From NCBI RefSeq assembly GCF_037327425.1, contig NZ_CP147846.1:4774001-4838000 (forward strand): a stretch of 64,000 nucleotides of DNA, written 5' to 3'. The position numbers and the translations under genes are program-made. Shown piece after piece: positions 43,927 to 56,900 of this stretch. The stretch is from Rhodococcus sovatensis. Its GTDB lineage: Bacteria > Actinomycetota > Actinomycetes > Mycobacteriales > Mycobacteriaceae. The first letter of the stretch is position 1; the number at the start of each line of letters is the position of its first letter. Below the pieces are notes generated by a model. The model was not told where the DNA came from and did not search any database. It was given only the letters and a program-made list of their open reading frames with translations.

Positions 43927-44913
43927 CTAGGAATCCAAGGCGCGCTCCAACGTCGGCCAGGACGATCGCAGTGCATCCTGCCAGTACAACCAAGAATGCG
44001 TTCCCGCGTACCCGAGGTCGAATTCTGCAGGTATCCCGAGCTCATCGAGTCTGTCCTGCAACCGGATTGCGCATCCGTTCGACACTGCCTCGATGACTCC
44101 GCCGACGACGATCTGGTCCTGGAGTGGCGGCGCACCCGCCGGCCGCAGAGCATTCGGCATCTCGTGCGGCCCCGGAAGCCCGGTGGCGTTGGAGACGAAC
44201 AGTTCGAGCCCCCGAAGCTTCTCTGCATTGACGTACGGGTCGTGCTCGACCCAGCGGGGGTCACCGTCGGGACCCCACATGTTGTCGGTGTTCCCCTTGC
44301 CACGGACGGCGACGAGGGCGCGAATGAAGTTGCGTGCCATCGGATCGGACGTCTGCGCGCACCCGCTGTACGACGCCACCCCGCGGTACAGGCCGGGCGC
44401 CTGGATCGCCAGATCGAGGACGGATCCCGCCGACATCGACAGTCCACCTATGGCGTTGACGCCGTTCGCTCCGAGGGCCTCGTCGAGGACTGGGGGTAAT
44501 TCCTCGGTGAGGAACGTCTGCCACTTGTTGCGCCCGAGGTTGGGGTCGTCGCGTTCCCAGTCGGTGTAGTAGCTGAGGTAACCGCCGACCGGGATGACGA
44601 CGTTGACGTTCTTGTCTGCGAAGAACTCCGGCATGTCGGTCTGGCGCAGCCAATTCGCTCCGTCCTCGCCGCCGCCCGCACCGTTGAGCATGTAGAGAAT
44701 GGGCCGCGGAACCGAGGAATCGGCGGGCCGCAGTACCTGCAGCTGAATCACCTTGACCATCGACGGTGAGTAGACGAAGACATCCCACCGACGATCGGTC
44801 GTCTTGTCGATGTGGTCCAGGGAACCTGTGCCGGGTTGCGCGAACGCAACAGTGTTCGGTGCGAGCAGCAGAGCAGCAGTCACGACGACGAGAACCCGGT
44901 GAATCCACCTCAC
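43927..44913 (-). CDS. Secreted antigen 85-type esterase/mycolyltransferase, coupled to the NRPS
   Basis: About 328 aa. It has a signal peptide (VLVVVTAALLLAPNTVAFA) and an esterase D/antigen 85 domain. The nucleophile elbow is GGLSMSAGS, the oxyanion-side start is YMLNGAGGGEDGANWL, and the catalytic histidine is in YAGTHSWLYWQ, which is the antigen 85 (mycolyltransferase) form. The acid is probably the glutamate/aspartate near residues 260-270. The GTG start overlaps the NRPS stop (GTGA), so it is translated with the NRPS. This is unusual for an Ag85 protein, and it may act on the NRPS product outside the cell or attach mycolate or another acyl group. The usual envelope role is the alternative. 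Confidence 0.85.
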   Translation of the reverse strand: MRWIHRVLVVVTAALLLAPNTVAFAQPGTGSLDHIDKTTDRRWDVFVYSPSMVKVIQLQVLRPADSSVPRPILYMLNGAGGGEDGANWLRQTDMPEFFADKNVNVVIPVGGYLSYYTDWERDDPNLGRNKWQTFLTEELPPVLDEALGANGVNAIGGLSMSAGSVLDLAIQAPGLYRGVASYSGCAQTSDPMARNFIRALVAVRGKGNTDNMWGPDGDPRWVEHDPYVNAEKLRGLELFVSNATGLPGPHEMPNALRPAGAPPLQDQIVVGGVIEAVSNGCAIRLQDRLDELGIPAEFDLGYAGTHSWLYWQDALRSSWPTLERALDS

Positions 44914-47900
44914 CTGTACGCCCCGAGGTGCCGCGCGACGAGCGGACCGACAGCACGCAACGCCGATGCCGAGGTCATCTGCCAATGTGACTGCGGAACT
45001 GTGTAAGTCGAGATCTGACCACGAATGTAAGGGTGCCAGGTGGCAAGTCCGTACAGTTCCTCGTGCTCCGCTCCGACGAACAGCACATCCCCGTCGTAGA
45101 CGCCCGGGACGTGGCCGACGGCAAGTTCGTGGTTGTGGCGAGCCGCCGCGATGAGTCGCTCGACCTCGTGGGTCTCGATGACGCCCGAGCCGGCAACGAG
45201 GGACGGCAAGGACTCGAGGGTGATGCGTTGCCCGCTGATTCCGGGCATGGTGATGCCGACGGCATCGAGCAGGTCTGCTGCAGGAAGCTCGGCGTCCCAG
45301 ACGTTCTCCCGTTGGACGGCATGGCTGTCCAACAGAACGAGCGAATCGACCTGCTTTCCCTGCTGCCGCAACCGTACGGCCATGGCGTGGGCGATGGTTC
45401 CGCCGAGCGACCAGCCGAGCAAGTTGTAAGGGCCATCGGGAAGGATCTTCTCGATCTCGTCGATGTACCGCTGCGCGAGAGCATCGAGTGTGTCCGGCAG
45501 ATCGGACTGGCCAGGGGTCTGGATTCCGTAGATCGGACGGTCGGTGTACTTGTCGAATCCGTTGTAGCACCACGACAGTCCGACGATGGGGTGGATGCAG
45601 AACAGCGGTGCACCCTCCCCGTCCGTCCTGATGGGGAACACGATGTCGAACGAGCTGGTTGAATCCGTCCCGGAATCCAACAGGGATGCAATCGATTCCG
45701 GCGTCGGGTCTGCTAGTAACGACTGTAGGGGCAGAGATGTTCCCGTCGCCGTGCGTAGCGTGCTGAGGACCTTCAGGGCCGTCAGCGACGAACCGCCACT
45801 CTCGAAGAAGTCATCCGTTACTCCGATGTCGCTCACTGCAAGTACCTCCGAGAATGTTTCGATGACGAGCCGTTCGGTCGTCGTGGACGGGGATCTGTGT
45901 TCGCCGCGAAGGCGGTCGAAGTTCGGTGGTGGAAGCGCACCGAGGTCGAGTTTGCCTGTCGGGGTGCGAGGTACCGCATCCAGTGCCGTCACGGCGGCAG
46001 GAATCATATAACCGGGAAGACGCGAACGCAGGTACTCGCGAAGCCCCTCGGCGTCGCCGAGCACGTACGACACGAGGACCTGCTGACCAACCGCTCCCGT
46101 GTGGCCGACAGTGACTGCGAAGTCGACTGACGGGTGTGTCGACAGCGCGGCGTCGATTTCACCGAGTTCGACACGGTACCCGCGGATCTTGACCTGTGTG
46201 TCTCCGCGTCCGCTGTAGCGCAGTCGGCCGTCTGCTGTCCATCGCACGATGTCACCGGTCCGGTACATGCGACCACCGCTGTACGGGTTGGCAACGAAGC
46301 GACCGGCGCTCAGGCCAGGACGCCCGTGATAGCCGCGCGCCAGCGCGGGGCCCGCGACGTACAGCTCGCCAGGAACGCCGGTGGGGACCGGATGCAGTCG
46401 CGCATCGAGAACGAGCGCGGAGAGTCCGGCTATGGGCGTTCCGATGTCTACCGGCGTGTCTGGTGAGAGTTCGCCGAGCGTCGAGATGTCCGTGGCCTCG
46501 GTCGGGCCGTAACCGTTGAGCATGATCCGTCCGGGCGCCCACCGAGAAACCAGTTCCGGGCTGCACGCCTCACCGCCGACGCAGACGACTTCGAGAGCAT
46601 CGAGGCCGGTCGGATCGAGACTCGACAGTGTCGAGGGTGTCGTCAGCGTGTGCGTGACGGCCTCCGCCCGAATGAAACTCGTCAACTCGTCTCCGCCGAT
46701 GATTTCGGGCGGCGAGATCACCAGCGTTGCGGCGGCGGACAATGCCGACACCATCTCACCGACGGCCATGTCGAAGCTCGGGGAAGTGTTGTGTAGGAAC
46801 CGAGAAGATCTCCCGACGCGGTGCAGTGAGCGCCTGGATTCCGCGAGGTTTGCCAGACCGCGGTGGGAGACGACGACGCCCTTGGGCACACCCGTCGAGC
46901 CCGATGTGTAGATCATGTACGCAGCACTGTCGAGATCGACGATGTCGCTGAGTTCCTGGGACGTGACCGGTTGGCTCGAGGCACCATCCATCTCGGCTCG
47001 ATTGTCCTCGTCGTCGAGTTCGAGCCATGTGATGGCTCCCGGCAGGGCCAAGCGGTGTTCGGCGTCGGTGATGCCCATGACGGCGCCCGAGTCGTGCACC
47101 ATGTGTTCGAGCCGTTCAGCTGGATATGCCGGGTCGATGGGGACGTATGCCGCACCGGTCTTGGTGACCGCCCACACCGTGAGAACCGAGTGCAATGAAC
47201 GCGGCAGTCCTATCGCAACAATGGTCTCCGGCCCGATGCCGTACCCCAGCAGAACCCGAGCGAGTTGCGTCGACTTCGTGTCCGCCTCTCGGTATGTGTA
47301 GTCCCTTCCGTCCCAACGCAGCGCAACGCCGTCCGGGTGCTGCCGTACCGCAGCGTCGATCAGCTCGGGCAGGGTCAGCGCCGGCACCGACCCGACGGCA
47401 TCGACCGGGACAAGTCTGCGGCGCTCGTCCGCGGCGAGGATATCGATGTCGCCGATGGGTTGCAGCGAATCATATACTGCCGCAGCAAGAATGCGAAGAA
47501 TGCGTTCGGCGAAACCGGACACCGTTGCGGCGTCGAATAGATCTGTGCTGTATCGCAGCGCGCCGTGGAGCCCGTCGCTCGCTTCGGTCAGCGTCATCGC
47601 CAAGTCGAAGCGAGTGACCCCAGGTTCGTACGGGAACTCGGACACTGTGAGGCCGGGGAGCTCGATAGAACTCGGGCGCGCGGGGTGGTACGCCAGCAGA
47701 GCTTGGAAGAGCGGCGAGTGCGAGGTCGCGCGAGTCGGTCGAACCGCTTCCACTACCAGCTCGAACGGAACGTCCGCATGTTCGAGTGCGTCGAGATTGT
47801 TCTCCCGTACTTGGGTCAGGAACTCCGTGAACGGCATCGACGACTGAACGTCGTTGCGCAGCACGACTGTTCCGACGAACATACCGACGACATCGTCTAG

Positions 47901-50900
47901 GGCACCCGCGCCACGCCCGGCGACGGTGGTTCCGACGGCGATATCCGAACACCCGGACAGGCGGGCCAAGAGTATCGAGTAGACCGCGTTCATCACCATG
48001 AACACCGATGCGCTGTGACGGTGTGCGAGCGAGCGGACGGCCGCCAACAGCTCCGAGCCGATGTCGAAGTCGATCTGGGCGCCGCGCTGGGAGGCGAATG
48101 CGGGTCGTGGACGGTCCGTGGGCAATTCGAGTACGTCCGGGAGCCCGTCGAGCGTCCTTCGCCAGAACTCGAGCTGACGCGAGAGTATCGAACTCGGGTC
48201 CTCGGCAGATCCGAGAACCGCCACCTGCCACAGAGCGAAATCTGCGTATTGCGCTGGAAGTGGGTCCCACGGCGTCGGAGCGCCGTGTAGGCGGGCCGCA
48301 TATGCGGCGACCACATCACGCGCGAGGGGTCCCATCGAGACGCCATCGGCGGCGATGTGATGCACGACGAGCAACAACACGTATTCGTCCGGGCGGGTAC
48401 GGAACAGACTGCCGCGCAGCGGTACACCGGCGGTCACGTCGAATCCTCGGCTGAGGACGCGTGCAGATTCGGCGAGAACGGACTGTTCGGCGACGTCTCG
48501 AGGTGCCAGGTCGAGCTCGACGTCGTCGACTGAAAGAATCACCTGGTGCGGTTCGTCCGCGACTGGATAGACCGTCCGTAGCGTCTCGTGCCGATCAAGG
48601 ACGTCTCGGACGGCCAGGGACAACGCGTCGACATCGAGAGATCCGCTCAGCCGTACTGCGAACGCGACGTTGTACGCCGCGGAACTGGGTTCTGCCTGAT
48701 TCAGCAACCACATTCGGCGCTGGGCTGCGGACAACGGAATGATGTCCGGGCGCGGGCCGGGTCGAAGGGCAGGCAGTGACGTCGACTCTGCGCTCTCGAC
48801 CGCGACGGCCAGCTGCGCCACTGTCGGCGCCTCGAACAGCGCGCGTACCGGCAGTGCAGTACCTGCCTGTTCGTTGATCCGTGCCACGACCCTGGTGGCG
48901 ACGAGTGAGTTGCCACCCAGGTCGAAGAAGTTGTCGTCGACGCCGACTCGCTCGATGTCGAGGACGATGCGAAAAACGTCGGCGACGGTCTCCTCGGTGC
49001 TCGTGCGCGGCGGTGTGTACTCGGCGGCCGCGAACACTGCGGTCGGCAACGCCTTGCGGTTCGTCTTGCCCGACCGCGTCATCGGTACCGCGTCGATGAC
49101 GGTCACCGCCCGCGGAACCATGTGCGCCGGCAACGCTGTTCGCGCGTGCTCGACGATCAGAGCGACGTCCATGTGCTGGTGCAGCACCACGTAGCCGACA
49201 ACACTGCCCTCGCGTACATCGGCGACGGCGTGTGCGACGGCCGGGTGTCTCGTCAGCACTGCCTCGATCTCACCCAGCTCGACGCGGAAACCCCGGACCT
49301 TGACCTGGTTGTCCCCACGACCGTGGTAGTCGAGAGCGTCGTCGACGACACGTACCCGATCGCCTGTGCGGTAAAGCCGTCCCCCTCTGCCGCCGACAGG
49401 ATCGGCGACGAACGCTGCGGAGGTCTTGCCCGGATTGCGGTGGTAACCACGTGCGAGCGCGTCGCCGCCGAGGTAGAGCTCGCCGACAACTCCGATCGGA
49501 ACCGGGCGCAGTCTGTTGTCCAGCACGTACGCGTCGACGCCTCGGGTCGGGCCGCCGATCACGATCGGATCCGACGCCGACATCGGGCCTGACATCGTCG
49601 TCACGATGGTGGTCTCGGTGGGCCCGTATCCATTGAACAGTGCGACACGAGGTGCCCACGTGTGTGCCAACTGGGGTCCGCAGGCCTCACCGGCGACGAT
49701 GAGTGTGCGCAGTTCGGGCACAGAATCAGGATCGACGGTGGCGGCAGCGGCGGGCGTCAGAAATGCGTGGGTGACGCCGGCGAGGGCCGACACGAGCTCG
49801 GCTCCACCGTAGATGTCCGGGGGCGCGATACGCATGGTGGCACCGACACCGAGGGCGACCAGTAGTTCGAGGACCGAGGCGTCGAAGCTGGTGGATGCGA
49901 AATGGAAACAGCGACTGGAGTTGTCGAGTCCGAAGCGTTCGGTGAATTCGGCGGTGAGGTTGGCCAGACCCGTGTGGGTGACCGTGACGCCCTTGGGTAC
50001 GCCGGTCGACCCCGATGTGTAGATCACGTACGCCGCATGTCTTGGATGCAACTCAGTGGTTCGTTCGTCGGGAGTGATCGGGAACGCCGAACCGGACTTG
50101 GGATCGAGCTCGTCGGGATGGATCCAGTCCAACTCACCGATATTCAGGGTATCGGTGATACCCAGCGTGGCGCCCGAATCGTCGAGCATGTGCGCGATTC
50201 GGTCCGCCGGATAACCAGGGTCGATCGGTACGAATGCCGCGCCGGTCTTGGCTACTGCCCACAGCATCGTGATCGAGGTGACGCTCCGGCCGAGAGCAAT
50301 CGCGACGAAGCTCTCGGGTCCAGCTCCTCGAGCGATCAATTGCCGAGCGATTCGAGTGGACGCGTCGTCGAGATCGGGGTAACTCACGCTCGTCTCCCCG
50401 AACTCGAGCGCAGTCCCTCCCGCCGACAGGACGACGGCTGCGGACAGGATATCCGGGAGCGTGCGTTGGCGTAGGGCATGCGTTCCGTGAAGCGCGCTCG
50501 GCGCCGGGAGAGGAACATCCCCGACGACCGCTGCGGGATCTGTGACGCAGGCCTCCAGAATCGTCACGTACAGCTCGACGAAGCGCAGCGCGGTAGCCCG
50601 ATCGAAGAGATCCGTTGCGTAGGTGAGAGTTCCACTCAGGTCGACGGAATCGAGACCGAACTGTAGATCGAATTTGGCGACGGCTCCGACCGGGGCGAGG
50701 GGTTCGACAGTCAGACCCGGTAGTTCGACCGACGGCGTGGGCTCGTCGAGTGTCAGCATCACCTGAAACAGCGGATGGTGTGCGGTCGAGCGCTCGGGAG
50801 TGAGTTCTTCCACGACTCGGTCGAAGGGGATATCCGTGTGTGCGTACGCGGCGAGGTCGCGGTCCTGTACTCGCGCCAGAGTGTCGGTGAATGTCGCTGC

Positions 50901-53900
50901 TGCGTCGACGGCAACCCGGAGCGCGAGCGTACCGACGAACATGCCGACGAGTTCGTCGAGTGCACGTTCACCACGCCCCGCGACGGGAGTCCCGACGGTG
51001 ATGTCTCGCTCGCCGGATATCCGAGCGAGCAGCACTGCAAGGGCAGCATGCAGAATCATGAACTCGGTGGTGCCGGTGCGTCGAGCGAGCTCGACGATCG
51101 CACTGTGGACCGGTTCGGGAACCGAGAACGCGACAGCGTCACCGCGGTACGACGCCACCGCCGGGCGCTTTCGGTCGGTCGGCAACGGAAGGACGTCGGG
51201 TAGAGCGGCGAGTTCCTTTGTCCAGAAGTCGAGTTGACGGTTGGCGAGAGATACGGGATCGGACTCCGAACCCAGGACAGCGGCCTTCCACAGTGCGTAG
51301 TCGACGTACTGCACGTCCAGCGGCGACCATGTCGGTACCGCACCTGCCGCACGTGCCGTGTAGGCGACCATGACGTCGCGGGCCAGAGGACGCATCGACC
51401 AGCCGTCGGCCGCGATGTGATGCGTGACGACGAGCAGGACGTGCCTGTCCGGCGCGAGGCGGAACACCGACGCCCGGACGGGAGGCCGGTCGGTGATATC
51501 GAAGCCGCGCGCGGCAAGGCCGACGAGTGCGCCGGTGAGCGTCGACTCGGTCGTGTCGGTGACGCGTACGTCGAGGTAGTCCGAATCGACGACGACTTGT
51601 CGCGGCCCGTCGGGCGAATCCGGGTAGACGGTGCGGAGGGCCTCGTGCCGGTCGACGACGTCGAACACTGCCTCCACCAGGGCGTCGGCGTCGAGTGTGC
51701 CGGTCAGCCGAACTGCACCGACGATGTTGTACGCACCGGAAGTCGGATCGAATCGATTGAGCAACCACATCCGATGCTGGTTCGGTGCAAGCGGGATCGA
51801 CGCGGGTCGATCCGCCTGCACGAGAGGCGGACCCGTCGGACCGGCAACGATCCGGGCGGTCAACCCGCGGACCGTCGGTTCCTCGAACAGATCCCGCACG
51901 CCGAGCCTTCCGCCGAGTTCGGCGTTGATGCGGGCGACTACCTGCGTTGCAGCGAGAGAGTTGCCGCCGAGTTCGAACCATGTGGTGGTGGCTCCGACGT
52001 CGCTGACGCCGAGGACGTCGGCGAAGATCTGGGCGACGGTGACCTCCGAGTCTCCCTCGGGCGGTACGTCCTCCAACGGCGACGCAGTCGGTTCGGGCAG
52101 TGCGGACCGATCCAGTTTTCCGTTGCGACCCAGGGGAAGACGAGCAAGCGGAACGTATACCGACGGAACCATGAACGCGGGTAGCTCGCTCTCGGCGTGG
52201 GCGCGAGCATCGCTGGGATCGGCCGATCCGCAGATGTAGGCGACGAGTCGAGAGTTCGATTCGGAGCCGTGTACGGTCACCACCGCGTTGGTCACGCCAT
52301 TCAAGCGCAGAAGCGACTCCTCGATATCACCGAGCTCGAGACGTTGACCGCGCAGCTTGACCTGGAAATCGTTGCGTCCCAGATAGAGCAGCTCGCCGTC
52401 GTCCGTCCAGCGGACCAGGTCGCCGGTCCGGTACAGGCGGCTGCCGTCGCCGAACGGGCTGGCGACGAACCGTTCGGATGTCAGTCCTGCCCTGCCCAGG
52501 TAGCCACGGGCGAGCTGGACACCGGAGAGATACAGCTCGCCGGGAGTGCCGATCGGGACAGTTCGGAGCGATTCGTCCAGCACCCGCACCGCGGTGTTCC
52601 ATACTGGCGCCCCGATGGGAACCGGGCCGGAGTCGGCGGCGTCGGTCCGGTGATACGTGACGTCGACTGCTGCTTCGGTCGGTCCGTACAGGTTGTGCAA
52701 TTCAGCATCGAGCGCGGCGTGCGTGCGCTGCACCGTTCTGCGAGTGAGGGCTTCGCCACTGGCGAAGATCCGAAGAAGCGATCCGCATTCCGCGCTGTCG
52801 CCGTGTTCGAGAAACAGATCCAGCATGGACGGTACGAAATGCGCAGTGGTTACTCCTGTTTCACCGATGAGCCGCGATAGATACTTGGGGTCGCGGTGTC
52901 CCTCGGGCTCGGCGATCACGGTGCTCGCCCCGGCCAGGTGTGGCCAGAACAATTCCCACACCGACACGTCGAACGTCGTCGGAGTCTTGTGCAGAACGAC
53001 GTCGGATTCGTCGATCGGATAGGTGTTCTGCATCCACAGCAGTCTGTTCACAATCGACGCATGCGATACGGCAACACCTTTGGGGCTCCCGGTGGAACCC
53101 GACGTGAACAGGACGTACGCGGTGTTGTCGGGGCGAACGAGAGTACGACGCTCATGCCGAGCGATGGGGCCCGTGGCGAACCCGGACAGATCGAGCGTCC
53201 GTGGGTCGACGACGGGTACCGAACTCTCGATCTGCGAGCCGAGAATCAGTACCGGCGAGGCGGTGTGGATCATGGACGAGATACGCGCCGCGGGAAGGGA
53301 CGCGTCGAGCGGGAGATACGCAGCGCCTGCATGGACGACGGCATGCACTGCGACCAGCAGATCGATCGACCGCGGCAGTGCGACGCCGACCACCGATTCT
53401 GGCCCGACCCCGCGCGAGATCAGGAACCGTGCCGAACACTGCACCCGAGCGGCGAAATTGTCGTAGGTCAACGAATGCCCGTCGAAGACGACACACGTAT
53501 TGCTGCCGTACTCGGGTGCTCCGGATCGAAGCAGGTCCACCAGGGTGTCCGACCCGCAGTCGACGGACGTCGCGATCCAGTCGTGGTTCAGGGCCCGGTG
53601 TTCCACTTCGCCGAGAACATCGATGTCGACGACACGGCCGTGGGGACGAGCTGCCATCGCGACCAGCACTCGCAGCAGTCGCTCGGCGAACGTTGCGACC
53701 TGGCTCGGTGAGAACGCGTCGGGTGAGTAGCGCAACGTCATGGTGGGCGTCGGTTCCAGCACCGTCACGAGAGTCAGCGGGTAGTGGGTCGAATCGGCGA
53801 CCTCGATACCGAGGACACGCATTCCGGCGATGTCGGTGGTGGAGTCGAGTGCGTTGTGGTCCACCGGGTACGACTCGAACACGACGAGAGTGTCGAATCC

Positions 53901-56900
53901 TGCGCCTGGGCCAGCGGCAGCGTGGATCTCGGCAAGTCCGACGTGGTGGACGTCGAGTAGTTCGACCTGCTCCTGCTGAATGCGTCCTGCCAGATCCGCC
54001 ACGGTATCGCGAACGTCGCCGCGGACCCGCAGTGGAAGCGTGTTGATGAACAGACCGAGCATGTCGGTGGCGCCGGCGAGCTCACCGGGCCGACCGGACA
54101 CGGTGGCGCCGAACACGACGTCCGAGCGAGAAAGCACCGCGGACAACATGATCGACCATGCGGTCTGGACCACGGTGTTGACCGTGACGTTCAACGTCTC
54201 GGCGAGTGGACCTAGGGCCAGCTCGTCGACTGGAACGGACACATCCACCGGCGGCCGCGTGCCGGATGTGGGCGCACCGGCGAGCAGTGTGGGTTCGGTA
54301 GCGCCGGAGAGGTATTCCGACCAGCGCGAGACCGCGTCGGTGTCGCGCGTTGCCAGCCACACGAGGTAGTCGCGATACGGCCGGACGGGCAGCGGAATGT
54401 GCGTGTCGGCGGCGTACGAGACGAGGAGTTCCTTGATCAGAATCGGCATCGACCAGCCGTCGAACAAGATGTGGTGATTGGTGAGCACCAGCTGCGTGCG
54501 GTTCGCGCCACGCAGGAGTACGAATCTCATCAAGGGCGCCGATTCCATGTCGAACCGCTGCTTGCGTTCGACCGCCCTCTGTGCGCCGAAATCCTCGGTG
54601 CGTTCTTCACGCCAGGGAACCTCGACGTGGCTCAGGATCACCTGCACCGGGATTCCGCGCGCATCGTGCGCGAACGCCGTCCGCAGGTTCGCGTGCCGAT
54701 CCAGCAGCCGCTGGGCTGCGCGGCGCAGACGCTCTCCGTCGACATCCCCACCGAGGTCGAACGCGATCTGTGCGGTGTAGAGATCCACCCCGTCTCGGGT
54801 CAGATCGGCATGGAACAGCAACCCGCGCTGCAGCGGAGTGAGTGGCCACACGTCGTCGACCGACCGATATGTGTTCTGCCACTGATCGAGTCGTGACTGA
54901 TCGACAGTGACGAGTGGGACGTCACTCGGCGTCAGGTTGCCCGCGTCCTCGGATCTACCGTGCTCGGCGAGCTCGGTCATCGCATCGGACCAATGATCGG
55001 CGAGGGCGCGCACGTCACCCTCGTCGAGCACCCCCGTCGGGAATCCGATTCGTGCGTACAGCGAGCCGTCGCGAACCGCCGCATCGATCTCGAGCACCGC
55101 GTGAGTTCGGAGTCGGTGGCCACTGCCTGCATCGGCGGTCACCGACAAGTCTGGACCCCACGGTTGACCGTGCATCGACTCGGGCAGCTTGCCCAGGTAG
55201 TTGAAGCTGATCTGTGCCGTCGGAACACCGTCGAGGTCGCCTCGCGCGCGCAGAACTCCGTAACCGAGCGTGGGAGTCGGTGTGGCTCTGAGCTGTTCTT
55301 TCACGGCCTTGATCGCGGCAGCAGGATCGGCGTCACGAGGAAGGGTCACCCGCACTGGATGAACAGTCGTGAACCATCCGACCGTACGAGTCAGATCGGC
55401 ACCGGCGACGGCGTCCTCGTCGCGTCCGTGACTCTCGACCGACACGAGGTGGGAGGGTGTATCCCGCCACCGATCGAGCGCCACGGCAAGAGCCGTCAGG
55501 AGTGCGTCCTCCGGGCCCATGCGGTACTCGGTGGTGAGCCGTTCGAGCAGCCCCTCGGTCTCGTGCGCTGGGACAGTCAGTTCGACGCGCTGTCTGGTTG
55601 CTCCGGTGTCGCGAGCATCGAGTGGCCGAGCGCCCAGGTCGGCATCTGCGTCCCCGACCATGGTCCGCCACTTGTCCCCGCTCTCGACTGTGAGGTCGTC
55701 CACGGCATGCGCCCAGCGCCGCATCGACGTCTCCACCGGCTGCAGAGGAACTCCGGAATAGGCGCTTGCCAAGTCCGGAAGGAGAATTCGCCAGGACACC
55801 CCGTCGACCACCAGGTGGTGCAGCACCAGAACCAGACGTGCACCATCCCAGGAGGTGACGAGCACGACCTGAAGCATCACGCCCTCGCGTGGCCGCAGTC
55901 GAGCGCCTGCGCGGGCGACGACCTCGTTCGGATCATCCGTCGTTTCTTCGGTCACGAGCGCGCCGACGTCGACACTTCCGGCAGGAGCAACCTCCAACAC
56001 ATCGTCGATGAGTGTGGCTCGCAGGAGATCGTGGTGGTCGAAAACCTTTGCGAGAGCGTCGATAATACGATCGCGGGTGGCGTCGGCAGGGGCGTGCACG
56101 GTGATCGATTGGAAGAAGCAATCGACGTCCGACTGGTACTCGGCTCTGGTCAGAACGCTATGTGCGATGGGGAGCAACGGCATCCGTCCGACGCCGCCAC
56201 CGTCGAACTCGTCGAGGCGGACGCGTTCCTTTCCGCTGACGGCAACGTCCGCGAGAGCGGCAACGGTTCGGCGCTCGAAGACATCTCGAGGCGTGAACAC
56301 CACTCCCGACGCCTTGGCCCTCGACACCAACGCGATGGCGACGATGCTGTCACCGCCGAGGGCGAAGAACGAGTCGTCGACGCCGACGGACTCACGCCCG
56401 AGCACCTCGGCCATGGCGTCGGCGATGACCTGCTGGACGGGCCCGCTTGCACGGCGGAACGCAGTGGCGTCGATATCGCGGATGGGGTCGGGCAGCGCCG
56501 AGCGGTCGACCTTGCCTGACGGGGTGATCGGTACGGAGTCGAGTTGGACAAGGTGCGACGGAACCATGTGTGAGGGAAGAAAATCGGAGGCGAGGGCGAG
56601 GAGTGAGCCCTGGTCGAACTCGTGCCCGTGTTTGATCTTGACGTAGGACACCAGAAACGATCGGTCGCCTCGGTGTACAAGGTTCGACACGACGAAATCC
56701 ACGGACTGATGCCAGGACAGCACCGCGTCGACCTCGCCGAGTTCGATGCGGAGGCCGTGGAGCTGCACCTGGAAGTCGCTGCGTCCGAAGAATTCGAGCT
56801 CGGCGACGTCGGAATGCCCGACGCGCCAGCGGACGATGTCACCGGTGCGGTAGAGCCGGGTGCCGGAACCGTACGGGTCGGCGACGAAGCGAACCGAGGT

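Noticed and set aside
44914..45573. Upstream extension of the Ag85-like esterase
   Set aside because: It overlaps the NRPS thioesterase in another frame; the signal peptide starts at the GTG at 44913.
54960..56519. 519-codon forward-strand frame inside the NRPS
   Set aside because: It is antisense to the well-defined E domain and parts of A1 and C2, with no recognisable domain.
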